Below, one piece after another: positions 21,385-28,611 of a DNA stretch of 61,018 bases; the stretch's first letter is position 1; every line of letters begins with the position of its first letter. The stretch spans positions 1 through 61,018 of the IMG/VR virus record IMGVR_UViG_3300009506_000029; one strand, given 5' to 3'. The notes under the pieces are model-generated. The model was not told the DNA's origin and did not search any database. It saw nothing but the letters and a program-made list of their open reading frames with translations. A program made the position numbers and the translations under genes. Origin of the DNA: a virus.

Positions 21385-21409
21385 TATACGTTCGGATCAT
21401 AATCTGAAA
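21384..21409. promoter_or_regulatory. Dispersed 26-bp dyad, copy 4
   Basis: Core CGGATCAT with right arm AATCTGAAA; the left arm is weak. It touches the integrase -35 and precedes the partition genes. Confidence 0.55.
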
Positions 21410-21447
21410 GGAGGTGAACCGGCAGCCACATTACACACCCATCGCAA

Positions 21448-21525
21448 GCGGGCACGCCCCCGAGACGTGCCCGCCCCAAAACGTACATTATAGCGCCCCT
21501 GATTCTACAGGACAAAACCCTGTAG
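21448..21525 (+). promoter_or_regulatory. Inverted repeats upstream of parM (possible centromere or operator)
   Basis: Two perfect dyads stand in the 137 bases before parM: GCGGGCACG/CGTGCCCGC (21448-21474) and CTACAGG/CCTGTAG (21505-21525). In type II partition systems the centromere and the operator lie here. No iterated direct repeats are evident, so the assignment is tentative. TACATTAT near 21484 could be a -10. The rest of 21324-21546 holds the integrase promoter and dyad copy 4. Confidence 0.4.
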
Positions 21526-21546
21526 GTAGACACGATAGGAGGATCC

Positions 21547-22554
21547 GTGAACACAAAGCCCCTGACCCAAACCATCGGCCTCGACCTGGGGGGCGGCGCC
21601 CTCAAGCTCTATGGCCCCTCGGGTGGCGTCGAGCTGCCCGCCCACGTCGCCTCTGCCGGCCAGCGCGTGCATCGCGCCCGGGCTGCTGGCCTGCGCACGC
21701 TCAAGCCGCCCATGCGCGTGCTGACCGGTGGCACAGGCTTTTACGTCGGCCTCGGTGCCCACGATTGGGGCCGCCCGGTCGAGAACCTGGGCGACGAGCG
21801 CTTTGCCGGCTCGCCCGAGGTCCAGGCCCTGCTCTATGCCGGCATCTCGCGCTACGACGAAGAGTGCTCTCAGCTCTTCGACGTCGACTTTGTCGTCGGC
21901 CTCACCCAATCCGCCTTCCTGACCGACGTCGGCGGCAACGTGCGCGGCTGGCTCGCCGGTTCGCACGCCTGGTGCACCGAACCCGCCGGCCGCCTCGACC
22001 CCGACCCGGTCGATCACTTTCTGCACGTCCACCAGGTCAACGTCACCAGCCAGGCTGCCGGCGCTCTCTTTGACTACTTTCTCGACGACCGCGGCGCATT
22101 TATTCCCCGGCGCAAGCCGGCTTTTAAGCAAGAGATCGGCATCGTCTCGGTTGGCATGAACACCCTCGAGCTGCTGGTCCTGCGCAACGGCGCGACCATC
22201 GAGCGTTTCACCGACTCGGTCACCGCCGGCGTGCGCCGTATGCTCGAGATCTGCGACCCGTCCGATCACTACTCGCGCGGTGATCTCGACACCATGCTCC
22301 GCCGCGGCCAGCTCGACTACAAGGCAGCCCTGCCCATCTGGGCTGCCGAGATCTATGGCCACATCGAGCGACGTTGGGGGTCCGCGTTCCGCCGCTTTGC
22401 CGCGATCATCGTCGTCGGCGGCGGCGTCCTGCTCCTCAACAGCGAGCTGACCGCTCGTCTCAACGGCAAAGCCTACGTGCCAGACGAACCGGTCCTGGCC
22501 GTCGCGCGCGGGCTCTACAAGCTCGGCCTGCAGCGCAGCCGGCGGGGGAAATGA
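21547..22554 (+). CDS. parM: ParM/StbA-like actin-fold partition ATPase
   Basis: 335 residues from GTG at 21547, with AGGAGG six bases upstream. Phosphate 1 loop: TIGLDLGGGALKLYG. Phosphate 2 region: GIVSVGMNTLELLVLRNGAT. Adenosine region: AAIIVVGGGVLLLNSELTAR, the conserved glycine-rich end of actin-like ATPases. Length fits ParM-type plasmid segregation proteins (about 320-340). It would polymerise into filaments that push replicated DNA apart, with the small protein encoded one base downstream as adaptor. Its presence suggests an extrachromosomal low-copy phase. Confidence 0.88.
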   Translation: MNTKPLTQTIGLDLGGGALKLYGPSGGVELPAHVASAGQRVHRARAAGLRTLKPPMRVLTGGTGFYVGLGAHDWGRPVENLGDERFAGSPEVQALLYAGISRYDEECSQLFDVDFVVGLTQSAFLTDVGGNVRGWLAGSHAWCTEPAGRLDPDPVDHFLHVHQVNVTSQAAGALFDYFLDDRGAFIPRRKPAFKQEIGIVSVGMNTLELLVLRNGATIERFTDSVTAGVRRMLEICDPSDHYSRGDLDTMLRRGQLDYKAALPIWAAEIYGHIERRWGSAFRRFAAIIVVGGGVLLLNSELTARLNGKAYVPDEPVLAVARGLYKLGLQRSRRGK

Positions 22555-22555
22555 C

Positions 22556-22792
22556 GTGACCAGGCGCGGCCGCCCTCGCCGGGATCGCCAGCCCGTCGTC
22601 TACAGCGTCAAGCTCGTGCTCTACCCGGGCGAGGACGACGATCTGATCTCCTATCTGGAAGCCGCGCCGAATCGCAAGCGCGCCGCCGCCGTCAAAACGG
22701 CCATGCGCAGCGGGAACATTGACGCCGCCGACCTGGGCGATCTGCCTGACGACGACGAGCTGCTCGACGCGTTCGAGAGTCTATTGATCTGA
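22556..22792 (+). CDS. ParR-like ribbon-helix-helix adaptor
   Basis: 78 residues from GTG at 22556, one base after the parM stop. RQPVVYSVKLVLYPGEDDDL then ISYLEAAPNRKRAAAVKTAM gives a strand followed by two helices as in ribbon-helix-helix partition proteins (V-x-L-x-L-x-P...D..L..yLe..p...R...ik.a). The acidic C-terminus (DLPDDDELLDAFESLL) could contact ParM, as the C-terminus of ParR does. It would bind the centromere and the parM promoter. Family assignment rests on pattern and position. Confidence 0.75.
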   Translation: MTRRGRPRRDRQPVVYSVKLVLYPGEDDDLISYLEAAPNRKRAAAVKTAMRSGNIDAADLGDLPDDDELLDAFESLLI

Positions 22793-22809
22793 CACACGAG
22801 GTTCATCTG

Positions 22810-23547
22810 ATGAAACGAACGACCTATCACATCCAATCGAATACCACGGCCCAGCCGGCACCGACACCAGCGCCATCATCCCGCCCCACCAGCGCCCTCG
22901 GCGAGCGCATTCGTGCCGCACTCTATTCCGGCCTGGCTGTCTGCCTGGCGCTCTTTCTCATCCTGCCCGGAGGATACGCAGCCATCGTCCACAAGCCCCA
23001 TCTGCCGATCGTCACAGGCCTGGCCGCCGCTTCTGTCGTGCTCAGCCTGCTCTTTTCCTGCTATCTGGTCGTCTCCTGGTCGATCCAGACCGCCAGCCGG
23101 GACTGGCGCGTCGATCACCAAGAGCGCATTCGGCGCTGGAAACTCGAGGACGAGGACCGCGACCTGGCCTGGGCACAGCTCGCTCACGACACGGAACAGC
23201 CGCAAGAGACTACGCCCGATCTATCGTGGATACACGGTCTCGCACTCAAGTTGCTCGAGCGCCACTACAAGGGCCAGAAAATCACCCGCGCCGCGTGTAC
23301 CAAGGCCAACCTTTGCACCCAGCCCGAGTGGAACCTGATCAATCAGATCTGGAAGGCGATCGGGTTCAAGCGTGACAACTCGCTCGCCCTGCCCGACACG
23401 TTGGAGATCGCCTGGGCACGCTGGAATCAGCAAGTCGTCGTAGACCACACGACCATCAACTGCAAGCGCCGCCCCAGCCCGCGCGCGCCGATCGCGCGCT
23501 TTGACATCGATCCAGACACGCTGACAGAACGACCCAAGGTCCTATGA
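22810..23547 (+). CDS. Two-span membrane protein with C-terminal cytosolic domain
   Basis: 245 residues. After a Pro/Thr-rich start, two hydrophobic segments (LYSGLAVCLALFLILPGGYA and VTGLAAASVVLSLLFSCYLV) are followed by a charged helical stretch (DHQERIRRWKLEDEDRDLAW) and a folded domain (residues 140-215) with LKLLERHYKGQKITRAACTK, which may be a winged-helix type. No family recognised. Located between the partition genes and the first sigma-type promoter. Function unknown; possibly a membrane-tethered DNA-binding protein. Confidence 0.6.
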   Translation: MKRTTYHIQSNTTAQPAPTPAPSSRPTSALGERIRAALYSGLAVCLALFLILPGGYAAIVHKPHLPIVTGLAAASVVLSLLFSCYLVVSWSIQTASRDWRVDHQERIRRWKLEDEDRDLAWAQLAHDTEQPQETTPDLSWIHGLALKLLERHYKGQKITRAACTKANLCTQPEWNLINQIWKAIGFKRDNSLALPDTLEIAWARWNQQVVVDHTTINCKRRPSPRAPIARFDIDPDTLTERPKVL

Positions 23548-23675
23548 TAATATGCGTCATAAAAAGGATGCGAATTTTAAGACGCAACAAAAGCAGTTCG
23601 GTTTCGGTTTTGGTTTCCGGCCCAACCGGTCCAAATCCATCAACTGGTCCTCAAGGAGAGTGGGGGGAGTAGCCC

Positions 23676-23706
23676 TCTCTAATTTTTGGATCGCCTGTAC
23701 GTTATA
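23676..23706 (+). promoter_or_regulatory. Phage sigma-type promoter A
   Basis: TCTCTAATTT, 14 bases, CGTTATA. Lies 18 bases upstream of the next start codon and precedes GAGGGAGG. One of five copies with identical spacing; the preceding bases 23548-23675 contain no gene, only C- and T-rich tracts. Confidence 0.8.
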
Positions 23707-23724
23707 GACAAGAGGGAGGACGTT

Positions 23725-24084
23725 ATGAAACGAAACACTGGCCCCGCCCCGCTGCCGGGCGTCACGATCGAGGATGACGGCCTGTCCGTGCGCGGATTCG
23801 CAATGCTCGCGCTCAGCGCCGGAACATTGATATTGTCCATCGCGATCGCGGTGGCCATCTGGCGTATCAGCGCCGGCATCAAGTGGGCGCTGATCCTCCT
23901 GGCCAGCGGCAGTGCCGCCGAGATGGCCTTCGTCGGCCTGGGCATCTATCGCCGTCACGAGCTCGCCGGTCGCGCCCAGCTCGTTGAGGCCCAGGGCCGC
24001 GCAGACGAGGCCCGCGCGCGTGGGCAGGCCCAGGTCCTCGCCGCCCGTTTGTCGCACGCCTTGCCCGAACGAGGAGGACGATAA
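23725..24084 (+). CDS. Small membrane protein under sigma-type promoter A
   Basis: 119 residues from ATG at 23725 (GAGGGAGG upstream). Two hydrophobic segments (FAMLALSAGTLILSIAIAVA and WALILLASGSAAEMAFVGLG) separated by a short loop, then a long Ala/Arg/Glu helix (AQLVEAQGRADEARARGQAQ). No known family. It is the first of three overlapping genes (23725-24592) transcribed from promoter A, the only sigma-type promoter outside the radical SAM/AAA block. The charged helix might oligomerise. Function unknown. Confidence 0.65.
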   Translation: MKRNTGPAPLPGVTIEDDGLSVRGFAMLALSAGTLILSIAIAVAIWRISAGIKWALILLASGSAAEMAFVGLGIYRRHELAGRAQLVEAQGRADEARARGQAQVLAARLSHALPERGGR

Positions 24085-24404
24085 TGGCCCTGGATGTCTA
24101 TTTCAGGCGTGACATAGCCAACATCCTGCGGGCAACAGCCTGCGCCAGCGAGGGCGCCGCTGGCCTGGCGCTCGAGCTGCTGGGGGACGCCAGTCTGGTC
24201 GATGACGCCACGCTGAGTGGCGCCGGGGTCCCACAGGAACGGCTGCTGCAGGTCTACCGCCAGGGCGTGCGACATGCGCTGGTCTCGGTGGGACTCGCGT
24301 TCGGCCTCGAACCCGTAGGGATCGCCGCCCCACCCCGCCCGGGTGTCTCCCCTCCCCTGGCCGGCCTGCTCTGGGCCGAAGCCCCGCCGAAGGCCGAGCG
24401 ATGA
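24084..24404 (+). CDS. Hypothetical helical protein
   Basis: 106 residues, start overlapping the upstream stop (TAATG) and the downstream start (ATGA). The N-terminal 75 residues are predicted helical (FRRDIANILRATACASEGAA and ERLLQVYRQGVRHALVSVGL), followed by a Pro-rich C-terminus (APPRPGVSPPLAGLLW). No motif recognised. Conserved gene coupling within the promoter-A operon suggests co-production with the two flanking membrane proteins. Confidence 0.6.
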   Translation: MALDVYFRRDIANILRATACASEGAAGLALELLGDASLVDDATLSGAGVPQERLLQVYRQGVRHALVSVGLAFGLEPVGIAAPPRPGVSPPLAGLLWAEAPPKAER

Positions 24405-24592
24405 CAGACCTGGACTCCTTGCTTGACGTACTCCTCCCAGTTTTCGCGATCTCGGCCATCCTGCTGACGGGGTTCAACCTGCTTTGCACGCCCCGCTCGC
24501 ACCGGAAAGCCCGCCGGGCGCTGCGCCGGCAGCGGCGTGATACCCGGAGGGAGGCACGGCGAAAAGCGCGGGAGAAAAGCAAAGATGAATAG
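24401..24592 (+). CDS. Small single-span membrane protein
   Basis: 63 residues, ATGA overlap with the preceding gene. VLLPVFAISAILLTGFNLLC is a hydrophobic span; the C-terminal half is extremely basic (RRALRRQRRDTRREARRKAR), placing it in the cytoplasm by the positive-inside rule. The basic tail could also bind nucleic acid. No family recognised. Confidence 0.6.
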   Translation: MTDLDSLLDVLLPVFAISAILLTGFNLLCTPRSHRKARRALRRQRRDTRREARRKAREKSKDE

Positions 24593-24603
24593 AACAAATG
24601 TCC

Positions 24604-24660
24604 TTGACTTGGACCTTGTCATTTTGGTACAATGTGAAAAGCTGACATCTTTTGTCAGCT
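24604..24660 (+). promoter_or_regulatory. Rightward promoter with 17-bp operator
   Basis: TTGACT (24604-24609), 18 bases, TACAAT (24628-24633). Directly downstream lies CTGACATCTTTTGTCAG inside a longer dyad AGCTGACA/TGTCAGCT (24640-24660). The same operator, 17 bases long, follows the late promoter at 19679. The -35 context TTGACTTGG also matches that promoter. Confidence 0.78.
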
Positions 24661-24690
24661 TATCCCGCCGGGTACTATAGGGAGACATCG

Positions 24691-24981
24691 ATGCCCTTTG
24701 CTATGCAAGACACCCTATTCGGCGGCCCGCCTGTCGTTTCCGGTGACGTCATTACTCGCCTAAAGTACATCCTCACCGAACACCTCAAGGCGCGCGATTC
24801 CTACACAGCCGCAATAGCCCCCTGGCTCGAGCTCGATAGACTGAGCCCTGCTCTGCGTCAGGCCCTGCCTGGCAACCCCGGCCATCCACAGCTTGCGAGC
24901 TGTGTGATCGCGCCAGCCGCTTTCCAGAAATGGTTCGTCCGCCACGCCACAGCACCCATCCGGCAGGACAAGGGAGATTAG
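24691..24981 (+). CDS. Small protein under the operator-controlled promoter
   Basis: 96 residues from ATG at 24691, with AGGGAG eight bases upstream; the open frame extends to 24652 but that part lies in the operator. LFGGPPVVSGDVITRLKYIL, then EHLKARDSYTAAIAPWLELD, suggest a helical protein. The sequence ends ...KWFVRHATAPIRQDKGD. No family. The gene stands alone between a regulated promoter and a hairpin, the profile of an early regulatory or anti-host protein, but nothing in the sequence proves it. Confidence 0.6.
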   Translation: MPFAMQDTLFGGPPVVSGDVITRLKYILTEHLKARDSYTAAIAPWLELDRLSPALRQALPGNPGHPQLASCVIAPAAFQKWFVRHATAPIRQDKGD

Positions 24982-24984
24982 ATG

Positions 24985-25010
24985 ATTCGGTTTATGATCC
25001 GAACGTAAAA
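24985..25010. promoter_or_regulatory. Dispersed 26-bp dyad, copy 5
   Basis: Arms ATTCGGTTT and AACGTAAAA flank the core ATGATCCG. Located just after the stop of the preceding gene and next to a hairpin. Confidence 0.6.
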
Positions 25011-25011
25011 A

Positions 25012-25054
25012 GGCCGGATCTGAAGGCCTCTTGGGGGAGAGTTCAGATCCGGCC
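25012..25054. terminator. Terminator-like hairpin (13-bp perfect stem)
   Basis: GGCCGGATCTGAA and TTCAGATCCGGCC pair perfectly around a 17-base loop. On the minus strand it is followed by TTTTTAC, on the plus strand by no T-run, so it is best placed as a leftward terminator or a structured RNA element. The rest of 25055-25163 shows no gene. Confidence 0.55.
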
Positions 25055-25163
25055 GCCACACCGGGGGAAAGGTGCAACGAATCTCGCTGCCGTGTAGTCA
25101 TCCCTTCACCTTTCCTGGACACATTATAACAGTTTTTTAACCGAGGCACAAGGAAGGCTCTAA

Positions 25164-25469
25164 ATGGACAGAAAAAGCATCAAAAAGTACATCGGATTTT
25201 TGCTGGCCGAGTTGGGCTGGGGATCCCTGCTCGCGCTCTTTTTGCAGCATACTCGCCCTGGGCAATACCTGGCCAACCGGCGGGCCTGGCTCGCAGTCGT
25301 GATCGGCGTCGCCGGCACGCAAGCCATCTCGCTACCTGTCGCCGGTGGACGGGGCGTGATCGTGGGCACCCTCGCCTTCGCCTTCAGCGCGATCGGCATA
25401 GTGGCCCGCTCCCTGGTCAACGAGCAGCGCCTGGAAAGGGTTCTGCACGATGCCACGCACAAAACCTAG
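25164..25469 (+). CDS. Small membrane protein
   Basis: 101 residues. Three hydrophobic stretches (YIGFLLAELGWGSLLALFLQ; AWLAVVIGVAGTQAISLPVA; VIVGTLAFAFSAIGIVARSL) suggest two to three membrane spans. A basic start (MDRKSIKKY) and polar end are consistent with an integral membrane protein. It overlaps the next gene by 20 bases. No family recognised. It is the first of a short run of genes leading to the replication initiator. Confidence 0.6.
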   Translation: MDRKSIKKYIGFLLAELGWGSLLALFLQHTRPGQYLANRRAWLAVVIGVAGTQAISLPVAGGRGVIVGTLAFAFSAIGIVARSLVNEQRLERVLHDATHKT

Positions 25470-25740
25470 ACCCTACACCCGTTGGGCTGCGCTGGATGCA
25501 ATTCGCGACGTCGACGGCATCCGTGCGCTGACCGAGACCATGATCGAGCGAATGCTGGCCGGCACGCGAGAGGACGAGCTCGCCGAGATCGTTCTCCATA
25601 TCCGCCAGCTCATTGACACCCTGCGCGATCGGCTGCTCACCTTTCGCGACGGCCCCGACCTGGAGCAGATCGTCGAGTGGGTGTTTCAAGACGAGGCGTT
25701 GCTCTGCCTGATCGTGCATAGGCTAGAAGAGGACGAGTAA
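25450..25740 (+). CDS. Hypothetical helical protein before the replication initiator
   Basis: 96 residues, with MPRTKPRPYTRWAALDAIRD at the basic start and a long helical body (ELAEIVLHIRQLIDTLRDRL) ending in an acidic tail EEDE. It overlaps the membrane protein gene and lies 34 bases from the initiator gene. No motif recognised. Position suggests a replication accessory or control function. Confidence 0.6.
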   Translation: MPRTKPRPYTRWAALDAIRDVDGIRALTETMIERMLAGTREDELAEIVLHIRQLIDTLRDRLLTFRDGPDLEQIVEWVFQDEALLCLIVHRLEEDE

Positions 25741-25774
25741 CGCATTCAGACGAATCATACGTAAAGGCATCACC

Positions 25775-26929
25775 ATGGACGAGCAAAACCAATCCTTCTC
25801 TTTCCGTTGGGGCATAGACGTTCTCGACTGTGGATCGACCAGCTTCCCGAACCATTTCTGGCGGGTCTATCACCAGGTCCTGACCAAGGAGGAGTGGCTC
25901 TTTATCTGCCATCTGGCCACCTACAAGTACGAGTCCGGGCGCGGTGAATGCCGCCCCAGCCTGCACACCGTCGCGGCAGAGATGGGCTACAAGAACGTGC
26001 GCTCTGTCCAAAAGCTCCGCGCGGCGCTCGAAGAGAAAACGTACCAAGACGCCCCTTTGCTCGTCGTTCGCGCCCGTACAGGTCACCCCAACCTGTACGA
26101 CTTTAGCGGGCTCAGCCGGTGCCTGGTCGCGCTCAGCCTCCAAGAAGGGGATGAATCCCAGTTCACCCCTGAACCACAGTTCGCCCCCCCCATGAATCCC
26201 AGTTCATCCCCCCATGAATCCCAGTTCATCCCCCCCATGAACTGTGGTTCGCCCGAAGAATCAAATCAAGATCAAATCAAGAATGATGATCATGATGGAT
26301 CTGCCTTGACTGATTTGATCGATCTGGCCGGCTTGCATTCCAAGACAGCGCGAGCCATCCTCGCTCATTATGGGGCAGAGGGTGCGACTCGCTGGCTCGC
26401 TTTCGTTCTCGACGAACACAAGGCCAATCCCGCCGCTTACCTGTACACCTGTTGTGTCAAAAAACACGATCCGCCTCCGGCCTCGCTCCACCTTGTCGAC
26501 GCGCAGTCTATCCTGGCCCGTATTCGGCAGACCGACGAGTCTACACCGTCCGAGCCGCCGCCCTGGGCTACATCTCTTCCCGAGCCGCCGCTCGAGATTC
26601 GGCAATACTGGCGCGCTTGCCAGTCTGAGCTTGAACTCCAAATGACCCGCGCCAGTTATGATACCTGGATCAGATCGCTCACCATACAAAGCCTGGATCG
26701 TGATGCCTGCACGGCCACGCTCCAGGCGCCCAACTCCTACATTGCCGAATGGATCACCAAGCGACTGGCGGCGCCCATCATCCGCACAATGGCCGGCGTG
26801 GCCGAGCTCGACGCCGATGCGTTCACGTTCACATGCACGGTGGCCGCCTCGGATCGAGACGCGGCCGAGGAGGAGGCCGTCGACCAACCTGCACCGGAGG
26901 AAACTGTGCCGGAGGAGATGAGGTTTTGA
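25775..26929 (+). CDS. Replication initiator with winged-helix and DnaA N-terminal-like domain
   Basis: 384 residues. Residues 15-115 (VYHQVLTKEEWLFICHLATY, then SLHTVAAEMGYKNVRSVQKL) form a helix-turn-helix initiator domain. Residues 125-165 are a low-complexity linker encoded by the repeat array at 26151-26255. Residues 180-250 are a second helical domain. Residues 272-345 (YWRACQSELELQMTRASYDT, WIRSLTIQSLDRDACTATLQ, PNSYIAEWITKRLAAPI) match the DnaA N-terminal domain, which binds DnaB/host helicase. It lacks an ATPase. Most likely it binds origin repeats and recruits the host replisome. A lambda O-like organisation is evident. Confidence 0.82.
   Translation: MDEQNQSFSFRWGIDVLDCGSTSFPNHFWRVYHQVLTKEEWLFICHLATYKYESGRGECRPSLHTVAAEMGYKNVRSVQKLRAALEEKTYQDAPLLVVRARTGHPNLYDFSGLSRCLVALSLQEGDESQFTPEPQFAPPMNPSSSPHESQFIPPMNCGSPEESNQDQIKNDDHDGSALTDLIDLAGLHSKTARAILAHYGAEGATRWLAFVLDEHKANPAAYLYTCCVKKHDPPPASLHLVDAQSILARIRQTDESTPSEPPPWATSLPEPPLEIRQYWRACQSELELQMTRASYDTWIRSLTIQSLDRDACTATLQAPNSYIAEWITKRLAAPIIRTMAGVAELDADAFTFTCTVAASDRDAAEEEAVDQPAPEETVPEEMRF
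26151..26300 (+). repeat. ori: Iteron array and A/T-rich tract inside the initiator gene (candidate replication origin)
   Basis: Five units of about 18 bases with consensus TGAAYCMCAGTTCRYCCCC start at 26152, 26170, 26193, 26215 and 26238 (the last inverted in its centre). Spacing is 18-23 bases, about two helical turns. Each is itself a dyad TGAA-N6-TTCA. Directly downstream an A/T-richer stretch repeats ATCAAATCAAG (26257-26290) and could be the DNA-unwinding region. This is the lambda-type layout with the origin inside the initiator gene. Confidence 0.7.
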
Positions 26930-27162
26930 TGTACACCCTCACCCCCGCACAGGAACGTATCGTCGACGGCATCCGCACCTACTGGGACGAGAACCACATT
27001 CCGCCCACCGTGCGCGACGTGCGCGACCAGGTCGGCCTGGCCTCCACGGCCACCGTGCAATACCACCTCGACAACCTCGAGGACCTCGGCGTCATCGAGC
27101 GCACGCCCGGCGCGATGCGCTCGATCCGCCTTGCACAACCACATACAGGAGGTATCCAATGA
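26929..27162 (+). CDS. LexA-type winged-helix protein without peptidase domain
   Basis: 77 residues from ATG at 26929 (TGATG overlap with the initiator gene). TPAQERIVDGIRTYWDENHI then PPTVRDVRDQVGLASTATVQ and YHLDNLEDLGVIERTPGAMR match the LexA N-terminal DNA-binding domain almost motif for motif (L-T-x-x-Q-x-x-I..., P-P-T-x-R-E-I, S-x-x-x-V-x-x-H-L...L...G-x-I). The autocleavage domain is missing. It could compete with host LexA at SOS boxes or act as an unregulated repressor; a box lies at 31580. Confidence 0.82.
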   Translation: MYTLTPAQERIVDGIRTYWDENHIPPTVRDVRDQVGLASTATVQYHLDNLEDLGVIERTPGAMRSIRLAQPHTGGIQ

Positions 27163-27965
27163 CCACCCCCACCCGCTACGGCTGTATCTACCAGCCCGCC
27201 GGCCGTGCTGCTGAATACGCCCCCTGGGCGCTCAACCTCTATCGGGGCTGCGACCACGGTTGTGTTTACTGCTACGCGCCTTCGATTCTAAGGATGGATC
27301 GTAGCACGTTTCACGCCGCCGCCGCTCCGCGCAAGGACATCCTGCACAAGGTCGAGCAGGCTGCCCGCCTGGCCAGCGGCCACGTCGAGCGCGTCCTGCT
27401 TTCGTTCACCAGCGATCCCTACCAGCATCTGGACGCGCAGACCGGCATCACGCGCCAGGCGATCGAGATCCTCCACCGAAACGGCATCCAGGTCACCATC
27501 CTCACCAAGGGCGGCGCCCGCTCCATGCGCGACCTGGACCTGCTCGGCCCCGGCGACGCCTACGCCATCACCCTCGCCGTCCGTGAGGAGCGCCGCGCCG
27601 AATGGGAGCCCCACGCGGCCCCGATCGCCGAGCGCGTCCTCGTGCTCCAGGAGGCCTGCCGGCGCGGCCTCGAGACCTGGGTCTCGTTCGAGCCGGTCAT
27701 CTGGCCGCACGACACCTATGGTCTGTTTGTGCTCGTCCACGAGTGGATCACCCACTGCAAGGTTGGCCCGCTCAATTACGTCGGTCGACTGCCGGATCGC
27801 CTGAAAAGCCAGGTCCCTGCCCTCACCGACGCCGATTGGCGCACATTTGCCGAGATGTTCCAGCATTTCTGTCATCGCGTCAACGTGGAGTGCTACCTCA
27901 AGCAAGAGCTGCGGGACCGGATCGCGCAGGCTCCGCCGGACGATCCGAAAGTAATGAGATTATGA
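27159..27965 (+). CDS. Radical SAM protein, SPL/Rv2578c-like
   Basis: 268 residues. GCDHGCVYCYAPSILRM contains the CxxxCxxC cluster motif that binds [4Fe-4S]; LYRGCDHGCVYC is characteristic of the spore-photoproduct-lyase-like Rv2578c family. Further motifs: VLLSFTSDPYQHLDAQTGIT, RQAIEILHRNGIQVTILTKG and ETWVSFEPV, the TIM-barrel strands that bind SAM. Members are of unknown or DNA-repair-related function. It is coupled (ATGA) to the genes on both sides, behind the replication module. Substrate unknown. Confidence 0.85.
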   Translation: MTTPTRYGCIYQPAGRAAEYAPWALNLYRGCDHGCVYCYAPSILRMDRSTFHAAAAPRKDILHKVEQAARLASGHVERVLLSFTSDPYQHLDAQTGITRQAIEILHRNGIQVTILTKGGARSMRDLDLLGPGDAYAITLAVREERRAEWEPHAAPIAERVLVLQEACRRGLETWVSFEPVIWPHDTYGLFVLVHEWITHCKVGPLNYVGRLPDRLKSQVPALTDADWRTFAEMFQHFCHRVNVECYLKQELRDRIAQAPPDDPKVMRL

Positions 27966-28276
27966 ACACAATCGCAATGGGCACCTCGCCCCACACTATC
28001 CGTGCTCTCAACTACTGGCCCCCCGGCACCGGCAGCAAGGCTTGCGTCCTGGCCATCTTTCGCCGTGCCTGCCTCGACTGCGTCCAGGGCTCGCCCGAGC
28101 AGGCCGCCGACGCAGTCCTCTTTCTCTGCAGCGACAACGCCGAGAACTGGGCCACCTGGCTCGACGTTCCCGTCGAGGACCTCGTCGCCCTCGCTCGCCG
28201 CTGCTGGGCCTACACCCGCGCGCGTTTTCACGAGCTGACCCTGGATGATCTCCAAGGTCAAGGGCTAGACGACTGA
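27962..28276 (+). CDS. Small conserved protein coupled to the radical SAM gene
   Basis: 104 residues from ATG at 27962 (ATGA overlap). FRRACLDCVQGSPEQAADAV and LFLCSDNAENWATWLDVPVE then DLVALARRCWAYTRARFHEL indicate a helical protein with three or four cysteines, including a CLDC pair. No family is recognised. The C-x-x-C could bind metal; position directly after the radical SAM gene suggests a linked function, for example substrate or cluster partner, though it could be independent. Confidence 0.6.
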   Translation: MNTIAMGTSPHTIRALNYWPPGTGSKACVLAIFRRACLDCVQGSPEQAADAVLFLCSDNAENWATWLDVPVEDLVALARRCWAYTRARFHELTLDDLQGQGLDD

Positions 28277-28611
28277 TGCACGTTTACCAGATGGGCGATT
28301 TTATCGGCGGCGTGCCGCAAGGCCGGACGCACGCCCGGCATAGGTACGACACCTGTCCCCGCTGTGATCAGCGCAAGCGCGCAGATGCCAAACTGTGTAG
28401 AACGTGCAGCAACAAGCAGCGCACGATGGACCAGGCCGAAAAGCTAGATCGGCACGCCCGTTTCGAGCTCGCTCTTGCCTCCGGCTGCTACACTCTCGAC
28501 GAGCTGCGCGCCCGGGCGCGTGAGGGCAGGTTGCCGACCCGGGGCGAGATTCTCTGCAAGCGCTGGTGGAAGGTCACCGGCGAGGCATTGAATGAGGAGG
28601 GTACATTGTGA
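28276..28611 (+). CDS. Zinc-ribbon protein
   Basis: 111 residues, coupled by TGATG. The N-terminal third contains CPRCDQ and CRTCSN, two CxxC pairs 16 residues apart, a zinc ribbon. The rest is helical and basic (LDELRARAREGRLPTRGEIL, CKRWWKV). The combination suggests nucleic-acid binding. It stands in a chain of overlapping genes from the initiator to 28802. Confidence 0.62.
   Translation: MHVYQMGDFIGGVPQGRTHARHRYDTCPRCDQRKRADAKLCRTCSNKQRTMDQAEKLDRHARFELALASGCYTLDELRARAREGRLPTRGEILCKRWWKVTGEALNEEGTL

Noticed and set aside
21414-22073. 219-codon plus-strand frame with a strong AGGAGG-type start upstream of parM
   Set aside because: It overlaps parM out of frame for most of its length and has the Arg/Pro-rich composition of a GC shadow frame; the SD-like sequence may serve another purpose.
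26151-26255. CRISPR array
   Set aside because: Units of 18 bases with almost no spacers inside an open reading frame are iteron-like, not CRISPR repeats.
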